From Versatilivorator sp963663845 (GTDB lineage Bacteria > Acidobacteriota > Terriglobia > Versatilivoradales > Versatilivoraceae), in the NCBI GenBank assembly GCA_963663845.2, contig OY760650.2:1178001-1242000 (forward strand): a stretch of DNA of 64,000 nt. Direction: 5' to 3'. Numbering within the stretch: the first letter of the stretch is position 1; each line of letters starts with the position of its first letter. Below the pieces are notes generated by a model. That model saw only the letters and a program-made list of their open reading frames with translations, ran no database searches and had not been told where the DNA came from. The position numbers and the translations under genes were made by a program. Below are positions 10,401 through 18,616 of this stretch, piece after piece.

Positions 10401-11154
10401 GCACGTCTTCATGGGTCCCCTGGGGGAGAGTATCGCCACCTCCGAAGTGGCCATCACCCACAAGGACCCTGTGGCAGCCGATTGCGAGGTGGCCGTCCTC
10501 TTCCACCGGGGGACCTCGCCGGCTCCGGCGGTTTCGTTCAACGGCCGCTACCTCCAGCCAAATATCTTCCGCACCACCCTCCCCCGAGGAGGCGCCCAAG
10601 TCCTGACCCTGGCGGCCCCCGAGTCAAAGAAACTGGCGTCCGGGGCCCTCTACGTCTTCACCCGCTCCCCATGCACGGCAGACTCCCTGCACATTCAGGG
10701 GCGCATCCTGCTGGAAAACAGGATCGACGGGGAGATCGAGGAGATGTTACCCATGGCCGCTCAATCCCCGGGTGACTGGATGGCCGACGGAGACTGCCGG
10801 GTTCTGACGGGGGTCTTCGGGAACGGACGCAACCTGGGTTTCGCTTCGGTCACCGCCGAGCCGGGACAATCCGCCCCGCCCGGCGCCCGGCTCGATTTCC
10901 AGGCCTTCGATCTGGAGGGAAACCCGATCGGTGCTCTTCCCGGCCTCGATATTTCCGGCGAGTACCGGGCCCTCTCGCCCTGGGCGTTCGACCGGCCCAC
11001 CACCATCGAGATGTGCCTGGACGTCGCGGGCAACAGCGACTTTCGACTGGCCGTCGCCGCCATCGGCTCCAAGGCGGCCGGCGGCGCAATGCAGTTCGTC
11101 CCCGAGCGCTTGCGCGCCGAACCCGAGCCGGAAGATGCTGCTTCCGGGCCTTGA
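7477..11154 (+). CDS. Secreted leucine-rich-repeat protein with two LRR blocks
   Basis: This is a 1225-residue protein. The ATG at 7477 is chosen because GGAG lies 6 bases upstream and a signal peptide follows (basic RTGGFRLRRSSAHARR, then hydrophobic GIILWAGVGLAAAQAQG); an ATG further upstream would put it mid-protein. Two halves each begin with a cysteine-containing cap (VCDRTPQVRDKL near residue 45; VCGRTPQVRDEL near 422). Each continues with 24-residue repeats of the pattern LxxLxLxxNxLxxLPEGIFxGLxN: about 7 in the first block (residues 77-268) and 13 in the second (453-788). Each block ends with GVFDDVLDTL. After each block lies a beta-rich domain resembling Calx-beta (SGALPMAIRVPYSVGG; SRALPVALRVPYTLG). 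The C-terminal 270 residues are unassigned. The LRR type is the extracellular, Toll/SLIT-like kind rather than the cytosolic kind. It ends 11 bp before the subtilisin gene, so the two are probably co-transcribed. Confidence 0.9.
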   Translation: MTEWRTGGFRLRRSSAHARRVGGLAGIILWAGVGLAAAQAQGVCDRTPQVRDKLVEVTGASGCEAVTAQHLAGVKRLDLEESDIRTLRVHDFSGLNSLEYLLLDNNSLRELPEGVFKDLDNLIWLGLSGNFLSRLSESTFEGLNTLEGLGLGQNLLKDLPEGIFKGLSNLDYLSCAGNLLTAVPETVFHGLGNLRQLSLTDNPFVTLPEQVFKGLGNLKYLFMDHSALLELPAGIFNGLHSLKNLSMISTNLKILPKGVFDDVLDTLDNTIINYSTLGPLRALSFLMPEQTVFDDTTVKATVSLSGALPMAIRVPYSVGGSATMGSGPSYSPDPATGLLFLAGETSQEITVTLPEGGDYLGKTIVLTLGELSRIDLFRSDGAGPRAPYLKAASVLVRDDPGSAHTATFSERDTVSDTRGVCGRTPQVRDELLAATGASACSEVTMEHLAGVSELDLRDSGITELREDDFSGLGNLELLRLEDNSLSTLPVGIFTGLSSLTDLTLCCTNLSQLPEEVFHGLDTLENLQLWSNSLSELPEGIFRGLSNLEQLGLGSNRLTQLPEEVFNGLSSLTHLQLKANLLSELPEGIFRGLSNLEFLDLRDNRLTGLAEDAFSGLSSLLDLELSNNPLRELPEGIFKGLNNLEALTLDDNLLKTLPERIFQGLHNLEALTLNWTPLNTLPEGIFRGLRNLKLLQLNSSLAELPEKVFEGLDSLKWLIGSSNHLRTLPEGIFRGLSNLEALDLFNNGQKELPPGIFHGLDSIKEINLQHNSLKTLPIGVFDDVLDTLGGRIETSLYAGKTIFFLLLYRSRDPIDSRLKAGMAFATAEQRVAEGSVVRIPVVLSRALPVALRVPYTLGASGTAGGLTGLSPDPSRGLLFRAGETRQEIVFRLPKTAGSRGGGTVVLALAKPSEIGLRQSDGTGPDAPDLLSGAFLIPSHAGTLHTVTVLDPDPVDREPYCLSLWQGTSCSTVANLPHVFMGPLGESIATSEVAITHKDPVAADCEVAVLFHRGTSPAPAVSFNGRYLQPNIFRTTLPRGGAQVLTLAAPESKKLASGALYVFTRSPCTADSLHIQGRILLENRIDGEIEEMLPMAAQSPGDWMADGDCRVLTGVFGNGRNLGFASVTAEPGQSAPPGARLDFQAFDLEGNPIGALPGLDISGEYRALSPWAFDRPTTIEMCLDVAGNSDFRLAVAAIGSKAAGGAMQFVPERLRAEPEPEDAASGP

Positions 11155-11165
11155 GGGGAACTGCG

Positions 11166-14100
11166 GTGCCAACCCGAGCGCGAGTCCCTTCCATTGTAGC
11201 CGGCCCCCGGGCGGCAGCCTGGATGGCCGCGGTCCTGCTGGCTCTGATCTCGCCGGGCGCCTCGCTTTCCCAGAACGGCTCGCCCAACCTGAGGCCCTAT
11301 CAGCCCGACAACTGGTCGGACGCCATCGTGGTCTCCAACCGCCCGGAGGGCAACGTCGACACCCTGGGTCTGAGGGCTTCGGACCGGCTCTACGTGGATT
11401 TCGCCGTCATCAACGACGGCGGCTCCCGCCTCACCGAGCCTTTTCGGATCGACCTGTACCTGGACGGCCGCTTGCGGAAGTCCTTCGAGGTGGAACCTCC
11501 GCTGGCCCCCCGGTCCTATCGATTCCGGGAGGACTACCTCATTCGAAGACTGGGGCCGGGAATCCACACGTTGCGGATCGTGGCCGATGCCGGCGAGTCG
11601 GTTTCAGAGCGCGACGAATCGGACAACGAATACACCCGGACCTTCCGGGTTTCGGGAGATTGCTTTCCCTTGACCGCCAGGGTGACGCCCCGGGAGTCGG
11701 GGACGCTGACTGCCAGCCGGGACCTCAATTGCGGCAGTCCCCGCATGGGCATCCCCGAGGCCGGTGAGGGGGACAGCGGCCGGGAACTGGGCGCCGGCGG
11801 CGAACCGGTCATCCAGGCTCGCAAGGCCCGGTCCCTTGCGGCCCTGAGAACACGGGTCCAATCGGAGGGCACGGTGAGAGTGATCGCGGGCTTGAGGACC
11901 GAAGGCATGCCGGTGGCCTCGGCGGCCGGCAGCTTGACCTTGACCCAGGCCAAGGCGCGCTCACCGCTGATTGCCCGATCTCAGCAGTCGCTGCTGGTCC
12001 GAATGAGCGCTCACGAGCTCTCCCCGGTCCGGCGGTTCAAGTTCATCCCCTACGTTGCCATGAAGGTGGATGAGGCGGCGCTGGAGGCCCTGGCTGCGGA
12101 CCTGGAGGTGGTCAGCCTCCAGCAGGACCGAGTCGTCAAGCCCCTGCTGGCGGAAAGCGTGCCCCTGGTGGGGGCTCCCCAGGCCTGGGCGCAAGGGTAT
12201 GACGGTGCGCGACAAGCGGTGGCCATCCTGGATACGGGGGTGGACAAGGACCATCCCTTTCTGGCGAGCAGGGTGGTTTCGGAAGCCTGCTTTTCGGGCG
12301 GCGGCGGACTCGCAGAGTCGTTTTGCCCCGGAGGGGTCAGCGAGGCGACCGGCCTGGGATCAGCCGCGCCCTGCGCCTCAAGCGACTGCTTTCATGGCAC
12401 GGCCATGGCCGGGGTGGCCGCCGGTCGAGGAGCCGATTTCTCAGGGGTGGCCCCGCGGGCCCCGATCATCGCCATCCAGGTCTTCTCCCAAGGCGTCGGG
12501 GACCGCTCAGAATCCTTTACGAGCGACTGGGTCTCCGGGCTGGAGCGGGTCCTGGAACTCAGCGACGGCTTCGACATCGCGGCCGCCAACATGAGCTTCG
12601 GTAGCCTTGTTTTCGACACGGAGAACTGCGACGCCGATGCCCCGGCTGAAAAAGCCGCCATGGACAACCTGCGCGCCGCCGGTATCGCCCCCATTGTTTC
12701 CTCCGGGAACGATGGATCCTCGACCGGCATCTCTTACCCGGCCTGCATCTCCAGCGCCGTCAGCGTGGGAGCTACCGCTGACGGCAGCAACGAGGCGGCC
12801 CCGGATGAGGTCTCCGAGTTCTCGAACAGCTCCCCCTCCCTGGATCTGCTGGCGCCGGGCCAGGGAATCACCACTTCGGTCCCCGGAGGCGGGTTCGAGA
12901 CCTACAACGGCACCTCCCTGGCCGCTCCCCACGTGGCCGGGGCCTGGGCCGTGCTGAAGTCCAAGGCTCCCCAGGCCTCGGTGGCCGACCTGCTCTCCGT
13001 CCTGAAGGCCACCGGCATCCCCATCGCCGACTCCCGAAACGACCTCGTCAAGCCCCGCATCCAGGTGGATGCCGCCCTCGACAGGATCGTCGAGGAACGG
13101 CCCTATTCCTCCGGCACCCGTCTGACCCTCACCGCCCAGCCCCGCCCCGGCTTCCAGTTCAAGGGCTGGCGGGGATGCGAGTCTCCCTCCGGGAACCGGT
13201 GCGTGCTGGCGATGGACTCGGTCCGCAACGTCACCGCCCTGTTCGAACCGTCAGCGGCCGACCTGCCGGACCTGGTCATTACCACACTGACAGGTCCGCC
13301 GACGGCCGCCGCCGGGAAGGACGTTTCGATTTCCGCTTCCATCCACAACCAGGGACCGGCCGATGCCGGCCCCTTCCGGCTGGGCCTCTACCTGTCGGCC
13401 GACGACGCCATAACCTCAGACGACACCTGGTTCGCCGCCTGCGCCTACCCGGCGGGGCTGGCGGCGGGACAGTCGGCCACCTGCAGCCGCTCCTTTCCCC
13501 TCCCTCCCCGGGTGCGTCCCGGACGCTACTTTCCGGGAGCCGTGGTGGACGACCTGGACCAGGTGGCCGAGAACAGCGAGGCCAACAATGCCCGCCTGGC
13601 CGATTCCGGACCCATGGAAGTCTCGGCTCCCCTCGTCCTCTCCCGCTCGTTCGTCCCGGTGATCCTGTCTGCGGCCGGGCGCAACGACTCCTTCTTCACC
13701 TCGGAGTTGACCCTGACCAACCGGGGAGCGCAAGAAGCCCGGCTCGACTACGCCTACACGGCCCACCTGGGCGGGGGCAGCGGCGCGGCTTCCGACACGT
13801 TGGCCCCCGGACAGCAGAAGATCGTGCCCAACGCCCTCGACTACCTCAGGGGCCTGGGGCTGCCCCTGCCGGGCTCCGGCAACCGCCTGGGGACGCTGGG
13901 GGTGGAGGCAAGCGCATCTTCCCAGGTGGGGGTGACGGTGCGAACCACCACGGCCGTGCCCGAGGGCCGGGCCGGGCTGGCCTATCCGGGGGTCCCCGAG
14001 GAAGAGGGATTCGAGGAAGCGGTCTACCTGTGCGGCCTGCGCCAGAACGGGCAGGACCGCTCCAACCTGGCCCTGCAGAACATGGGCGCCTCGGGAGAGG

Positions 14101-15080
14101 GAGCGGTGACCCTGAGGGCCACGGTGTATTCCGGGGATGGGGAGGGAAGCGTCCGCGTCCTGGAAGAGGTACGTCTGGGACCGGGAGCGTTCCACCAATA
14201 CACGGGCGTGCTGGGGAGCGTGGCCAACGGCTACGTGAAGGTGGAGCGGGTGGAGGGGACGGCGCCCTTCTATGCCTACGGGGTCATCAACGACCAGGCC
14301 AACTCGGACGGCTCCTTCGTCTTCCCGGTGACGGCCGGCTCGCTGGCGGGGACGCGAGGCCAGACGCTGCCGGTGATCGTGGATGCGGGAGGCTTCACCA
14401 GTGAGTTGACGGTGACCAATTTCTCCGAGGCCGCCAAGACGGTGCAACTCAGCCTGGTGGCCGATGCCGTTGGGACGGCCGATCACACGGTCCGCTTCAG
14501 CTTGAGGCTGGAAGCCGGGGAGCAGCGGATCGTTCCCGACCTGGTCGGGGAGATGCGCCGGCAGGGGGTGGAGGGCCTGGGGCCGGAGGGCCGGGCCCTG
14601 GCCGGGGCGTTGTTCGCCACTGTGGAGGGCGGGGACATGGGCGGCATCGTGACGGCGGCGCGCACGGGATCAGCGGGAGGCGGGGGGCGGTACAGCGTCT
14701 TCTACAACGGCGTGCCCGACGGCAGGGCCTTCAGCCGGAGCGCCTGGGTGGAGGCCCTGCAGCAGGACCGGGAGAACCGCAGCAACCTGGCCCTGGTCAA
14801 CACCGGAGCCGTGGACGACAGCCACAGCCTCTTCCGCCTGGAGATCTACGATGGAGAGACGGGACGGCGGGTCAAGACCCTGACCCGAAGGGTCGCGGCC
14901 AGGCGCTGGCATCAGGTCAACGGGATTCTGGGCAGCCACGCGCCGGGCACCTCTCAGGGCTACGTCTGGGTGCGGCGAGTCTCCGGCAACAACCCCTTCC
15001 TGGCCTACGGGGTAGTCAACGACGGCGGGGCGCCGGGAGAACGCAGCGGAGACGGGGCCTATGTGCCCGCCCGGGAGTAG
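11166..15080 (+). CDS. Secreted subtilisin-like serine protease (S8) with CARDB domains and C-terminal surface domain
   Basis: This is a 1304-residue protein. The GTG at 11166 is preferred because GAGGGGA precedes it and it gives a signal peptide with a basic start (PTRARVPS) and hydrophobic AAVLLALISPGASLS. The order is: CARDB-like domain (about 50-165, ending ESDNEYTRTFRV); propeptide-like stretch; S8 catalytic domain (about 346-640) with Asp356 in AILDTGVD, His410 in CFHGTAMAG and Ser584 in NGTSLAAPHVAG, so the triad is complete. A short GFQFKGWRGCESP module like InlB B-repeats follows (645-695), then a second CARDB (698-818, ENSEANNARLAD). The last domain, about 485 residues (820-1304), starts VPVILSAAGRNDSFFTSEL and ends GDGAYVPARE; a broken paralogue lies at 24942-27211. 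The protein probably acts outside the cell, processing surface proteins or degrading substrate. It follows the LRR gene by 11 bp. Confidence 0.93.
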   Translation: MPTRARVPSIVAGPRAAAWMAAVLLALISPGASLSQNGSPNLRPYQPDNWSDAIVVSNRPEGNVDTLGLRASDRLYVDFAVINDGGSRLTEPFRIDLYLDGRLRKSFEVEPPLAPRSYRFREDYLIRRLGPGIHTLRIVADAGESVSERDESDNEYTRTFRVSGDCFPLTARVTPRESGTLTASRDLNCGSPRMGIPEAGEGDSGRELGAGGEPVIQARKARSLAALRTRVQSEGTVRVIAGLRTEGMPVASAAGSLTLTQAKARSPLIARSQQSLLVRMSAHELSPVRRFKFIPYVAMKVDEAALEALAADLEVVSLQQDRVVKPLLAESVPLVGAPQAWAQGYDGARQAVAILDTGVDKDHPFLASRVVSEACFSGGGGLAESFCPGGVSEATGLGSAAPCASSDCFHGTAMAGVAAGRGADFSGVAPRAPIIAIQVFSQGVGDRSESFTSDWVSGLERVLELSDGFDIAAANMSFGSLVFDTENCDADAPAEKAAMDNLRAAGIAPIVSSGNDGSSTGISYPACISSAVSVGATADGSNEAAPDEVSEFSNSSPSLDLLAPGQGITTSVPGGGFETYNGTSLAAPHVAGAWAVLKSKAPQASVADLLSVLKATGIPIADSRNDLVKPRIQVDAALDRIVEERPYSSGTRLTLTAQPRPGFQFKGWRGCESPSGNRCVLAMDSVRNVTALFEPSAADLPDLVITTLTGPPTAAAGKDVSISASIHNQGPADAGPFRLGLYLSADDAITSDDTWFAACAYPAGLAAGQSATCSRSFPLPPRVRPGRYFPGAVVDDLDQVAENSEANNARLADSGPMEVSAPLVLSRSFVPVILSAAGRNDSFFTSELTLTNRGAQEARLDYAYTAHLGGGSGAASDTLAPGQQKIVPNALDYLRGLGLPLPGSGNRLGTLGVEASASSQVGVTVRTTTAVPEGRAGLAYPGVPEEEGFEEAVYLCGLRQNGQDRSNLALQNMGASGEGAVTLRATVYSGDGEGSVRVLEEVRLGPGAFHQYTGVLGSVANGYVKVERVEGTAPFYAYGVINDQANSDGSFVFPVTAGSLAGTRGQTLPVIVDAGGFTSELTVTNFSEAAKTVQLSLVADAVGTADHTVRFSLRLEAGEQRIVPDLVGEMRRQGVEGLGPEGRALAGALFATVEGGDMGGIVTAARTGSAGGGGRYSVFYNGVPDGRAFSRSAWVEALQQDRENRSNLALVNTGAVDDSHSLFRLEIYDGETGRRVKTLTRRVAARRWHQVNGILGSHAPGTSQGYVWVRRVSGNNPFLAYGVVNDGGAPGERSGDGAYVPARE

Positions 15081-15160
15081 GGGCTCGAAGCAGGCCGGCC
15101 TCGGCATCGGGAGGAGCGGGGGCTTGCAATTCGGCGGAGCGAACGTCTCGGCAGGCGAGA

Positions 15161-16279
15161 TCAGGCGACCCGGTACTTCTCAACGCCCTTCGGATCGAGG
15201 TCGATTCCCAGCCCGGGCTCTTCGGGAACGGCCAGGGTCCCGTCCCGGGCCGTGAGGCGCTGTAGGGTGATCTCGTCCCGCAACCGCGTGCCCTCCTCCA
15301 CCACGAACTCCGTGATGAACGAATTGGGGATGGAGTTCAGGAAGTGGAGAGCGGCGGCCACGTTGATGTAGGTGGTGAACCCGTGGTTGACGCAGCGCAG
15401 GCCCCGGTCGGCCGCCAGGCTGGCGATCTTGACCGCCTCGGTGAAGCCGCCGCACCGGGTCAGGTCCACCTGGACCACGTCGATCCTGCCCTTGTCCATC
15501 AGCTCGATGAATGAGCGGCGCTCGCTTTCCTCCTCGCCGGCCGCGATGGGGATGTCGGTGGCCGAGGCCAGGCGCGCGTACCCCCGGTAGTCGTCCGGCC
15601 GCAGGGGCTCCTCCAGCCAGAAGATATCGAACTGGCTGAAGGCCCTGGCGCGCTGAATGGCCGTCTTGGCGTCCCAGGCCAGCCCGGCGTCGATCAGCAG
15701 GTCGGCGTCCTCCCCCAGCCCGGCCCGCGCCTCCCGCACCAGGGCCAGGTCGGTGGCCGCATCCTCGCCCATGGGCGCCCATCCGAACTTGACCGCGTCG
15801 AAGCCCTGGCCGCGGAAGCGGCGGGCTCGCTCGCCCGTTTCGGCAGGCGTGGCGCCGAACAGGGAGCTGGCATAGGCGCGAATCCTCCGGTGGAAGCCGC
15901 CTCCCAGCAGCTTCCAGACGGGCAGCCCCAGCACCTTGCCCTTGATGTCCCAGAGAGCGATGTCGATCCCGCTCATGGCGTGAATGGCGATTCCCCGCCG
16001 TCCCGCATAGATGTTCTCCCGATACATCTTGTGCCAGAGAAATTCCGTCTGCAGGGGGTCTTCGCCAATCAGCAGCTCGCCCAGCCCGCTGTTGAGAGGA
16101 TGGCAATAGGGCCCCTCGATCATCCCCTTGACGGCCATGGGGGCCGAGTCCACCTCGCCGATGCCGTGCACTCCCGCATCGGTCTCGACCCGGACCACCA
16201 GAGCATCCTGGCCGCTGTCGGCCTGTTCCTTGACCTGGGGAAGCCGCAGATAGAGAGTCTCGACTTTGGTGATTTTCAT
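15161..16279 (-). CDS. Mandelate racemase/muconate lactonizing enzyme family dehydratase
   Basis: This 372-residue enolase-superfamily enzyme would act on an acid sugar or related carboxylate by abstracting the proton next to the carboxylate. It has the family N-terminal cap and the barrel motifs: Lys164 in AVKFGW, metal ligands Asp197 (LLIDAG), Glu223 (WLEEPL) and Glu249 (AAGEEE), and His299 (CVNHGF). Length matches the family. The ATG at 16279 has GGAG 6 bases upstream. It is the third gene of a leftward operon, 27 bp after the SDR gene. A dehydratase plus an SDR suggests oxidative, non-phosphorylated acid-sugar degradation. The exact substrate cannot be read from sequence. Confidence 0.9.
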   Translation of the reverse strand: MKITKVETLYLRLPQVKEQADSGQDALVVRVETDAGVHGIGEVDSAPMAVKGMIEGPYCHPLNSGLGELLIGEDPLQTEFLWHKMYRENIYAGRRGIAIHAMSGIDIALWDIKGKVLGLPVWKLLGGGFHRRIRAYASSLFGATPAETGERARRFRGQGFDAVKFGWAPMGEDAATDLALVREARAGLGEDADLLIDAGLAWDAKTAIQRARAFSQFDIFWLEEPLRPDDYRGYARLASATDIPIAAGEEESERRSFIELMDKGRIDVVQVDLTRCGGFTEAVKIASLAADRGLRCVNHGFTTYINVAAALHFLNSIPNSFITEFVVEEGTRLRDEITLQRLTARDGTLAVPEEPGLGIDLDPKGVEKYRVA

Positions 16280-16306
16280 GGTGGCTCCAGCGGCGATGGG
16301 CGGGTG

Positions 16307-17038
16307 TCAGGCGAAGGCCTGGTCAACGGGTTTGATGATGAGCTCGGGCACGTGGGCCCGCTGGGGAAGCGTGGCCACGAACAGAACCGCGGCCGCCACG
16401 TCTTCGGGCCGCAGGATGCGCGCGCGGTGTTCGGGGCTGACCGCCACCGGGCGCACGTCGAGCAGGGGCGTGTCCACCTCTCCCGGTGCAATCACGGTGG
16501 CGCGGATGCCCCGGTGGCCCTCTTCCAGGCCCACCACCTTGGTGAAAGCGTCCATGGCGTGCTTGGAGGCGCTGTAGGCCGCTCCGCCCAGGTCGCTGGC
16601 CCTGCAGCCGGCCGTCGAGGTGACGTTGACGATGAGGCCGTCGCCGCGTTCCCGCATGTGGGGAAGCACCTCGGAAGCCAGGTTGAAGGCTCCGGTGGCG
16701 TTGACGTCGATGATGTAGTCCCAGCTCTCGGGCTCGATCCGCTCCAGGGTCCTTTCGACCACGTTCACCCCGGCGTTGTTCACCAGGATGTCGATCTTCC
16801 CGAAGCGGTCGATGGCCTTGCCCACCAGTTCGCCGACCCGGGTGCGATCGGTCACGTCCAGCGGCCAGGGGCGCACGGCTCCCGCCCCGCCGATGCTCTC
16901 GGCCGCCGCCTCAAGTCTCTCCCGATTGCGGCCGCAGATCACCACCGTGGCGCCCTCGGCGGAAAACTGACGGGCTACGGCCAAACCGATTCCGGTGGCG
17001 CCTCCGGTAACCAGGGCCACTTTGTCCTCGAGTCGCAT
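16307..17038 (-). CDS. Short-chain dehydrogenase/reductase (SDR)
   Basis: This is a 243-residue classical SDR, NAD(P)-dependent. The cofactor glycine motif is VTGGATGIGLAVA near the N-terminus, followed by NNAGVN and the catalytic YSASK with the usual upstream serine region (NVTSTAG). The ATG at 17038 has AAGGAG at the right distance. It starts 10 bp after the propeller gene and precedes the enolase-superfamily dehydratase, so the three are probably one transcript. By family, it is likely to oxidise a sugar or polyol hydroxyl; the substrate is unknown. Confidence 0.92.
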   Translation of the reverse strand: MRLEDKVALVTGGATGIGLAVARQFSAEGATVVICGRNRERLEAAAESIGGAGAVRPWPLDVTDRTRVGELVGKAIDRFGKIDILVNNAGVNVVERTLERIEPESWDYIIDVNATGAFNLASEVLPHMRERGDGLIVNVTSTAGCRASDLGGAAYSASKHAMDAFTKVVGLEEGHRGIRATVIAPGEVDTPLLDVRPVAVSPEHRARILRPEDVAAAVLFVATLPQRAHVPELIIKPVDQAFA

Positions 17039-17048
17039 GGGTCTCCTT

Positions 17049-18494
17049 TCAACGTTGAACGCCCGCCGCGCCCGCCGGCAGGCCGAAGCAGTAGAGGCGG
17101 CGGCTGGTTCGCAGGTAGATCCGCCCTGCGGAAATGGCGGGAGTGGCGTAGGCTTCCTCCTGAAAATCGGCTTGGGACAACTGCCGCCATTGAGGCTCGG
17201 CGCTGATCACGCTCAGCTCGCCCCTCTCGCTGAGCAGGTAGATCTTGCCGTCTCCCGCAACCGGAGAACTGAAATACCGGGATTGACCGGCAACACGACC
17301 CACCTTCAGGGTCTTTCCCGTTTCAGGATCGAGGCTGGCCACGATGCCTCCCCGCTTCACCCAGAAAAGATAACCCCTGTAGTGTATGGGAGAGGGAACA
17401 TAGGGCAGGGTGCGGGTCTGCCTCCACAGCACGTGGGACCGGGTGACGTCGCCGCTCCCGCCGGGGCGGATGGCCAGAGCCACGTTTTCCACCGTCTCGA
17501 AAATGTCTTTCATTCCGTCGTATTCGGCTCGGGTGAGCTGGTCGTCCTTGTCGCGGTCGAACTGGTTGAAGCGCGCCTTGAGCGATCCCTCCGGCAACTC
17601 CTCCAGCTCCAGGAGACCGTTGCCGTTGCGGTCGAAACGGCCGGCAACCTCCGGGAAGGGTTGGAGCTTTTCCCGTTCTCCCGGTTCGGCCCCCGGCGAC
17701 CAGGTGGCGCTGAAGACGACGCCTCCCTCGCCAATCACCGGCGTGGTGTTGACGATGCGGGAAAGTCCCCGAACGGTCCAGACCTCATTCCCGGTGTCAA
17801 GATCGTATGCCGCCATCCGCAGGGTCCCGGAGACCACGATTTGTGTCTTCCCGTTCACCTCCAGGCTCACCGGGGTCGAGAACCCCCGGGGAAACTCCGG
17901 CCGTTCGGTCTTCCAGAGCGTCTTGCCGCTGTTCTTGTCGAAGGCCATGAGAAACGAGTCGATGTCATGATCCTGGTTCAACACCACCCGGTCCCCGACG
18001 ATGATGGGAGAGCTGGCGGCGCCGAATCCGTTCTTGAAGGGACCCATCGGGCGCCGCCACAACAACTTGCCGTTCCTGTCGTAGCAAAAGAGGCCGCCCG
18101 ACCCGAAGAAGCTCACGATCCGCTGCCCGTCGGTGGCCGGGCTGGACTGGGCGTGGCTTCCGTCGCGGTGGATTTCCTCCAGCGTCCCGTACTCCGCTTC
18201 GGCCTTCCAAAGCACTTCCCCGGTGTCCTGGTGCAATCCCAGGGTGAGGAGCGATTCGTTCTCGACGGCCGTGACGTAGACCCGATCGCCGTGGACCACC
18301 GGGGAGGAGTGTCCCCGCGGGAGGGAAACCTTCCAGAGCAGGTTTCGGTCGGGCCCGATGGAGGCGGGCAGCTTGTAAGACCCCGAGGCCACGCCCGAAG
18401 CATTGGGACCCCGAAACTGGGGCCATGAATCCGATTGAGCCCATTCAACCGAGCAGCAAAGCAAGGCCACCGACAGGCGCAAGAGTGTTTTCAC
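17049..18494 (-). CDS. Secreted PQQ-type beta-propeller protein with two EF-hands
   Basis: This is a 481-residue protein. The GTG at 18494 is chosen because GGAGG lies just upstream and a signal peptide follows (VKTLLRLSVALLCC to AQS). WPQFRGPNASGVA opens the mature protein, as is usual for secreted PQQ-like/BamB-like propellers of Planctomycetes and Acidobacteria. Propeller blades carry phrases such as DTGEVLWKAE and SGKTLWKTE. Two calcium-binding EF-hand loops sit between blades at residues 288-299 (DRNGNGLLELEE) and 313-324 (DRDKDDQLTRAE). PQQ binding itself is not certain, since many family members are non-enzymatic. It is first in the operon with SDR and dehydratase, which would fit a periplasmic oxidation step, but this is inference. 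Confidence 0.88.
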   Translation of the reverse strand: MKTLLRLSVALLCCSVEWAQSDSWPQFRGPNASGVASGSYKLPASIGPDRNLLWKVSLPRGHSSPVVHGDRVYVTAVENESLLTLGLHQDTGEVLWKAEAEYGTLEEIHRDGSHAQSSPATDGQRIVSFFGSGGLFCYDRNGKLLWRRPMGPFKNGFGAASSPIIVGDRVVLNQDHDIDSFLMAFDKNSGKTLWKTERPEFPRGFSTPVSLEVNGKTQIVVSGTLRMAAYDLDTGNEVWTVRGLSRIVNTTPVIGEGGVVFSATWSPGAEPGEREKLQPFPEVAGRFDRNGNGLLELEELPEGSLKARFNQFDRDKDDQLTRAEYDGMKDIFETVENVALAIRPGGSGDVTRSHVLWRQTRTLPYVPSPIHYRGYLFWVKRGGIVASLDPETGKTLKVGRVAGQSRYFSSPVAGDGKIYLLSERGELSVISAEPQWRQLSQADFQEEAYATPAISAGRIYLRTSRRLYCFGLPAGAAGVQR

Positions 18495-18616
18495 GTTGGA
18501 CCTCCATGGCTGGAGCCGGAAACGGGCTGAACCGAACCGCGAACCGGTACCGAAGCCTGCCGTCCCCATGCAAACCGAACGAAAGGACGATTATAGGGGA
18601 ACTTTGCCTTGGCTAC

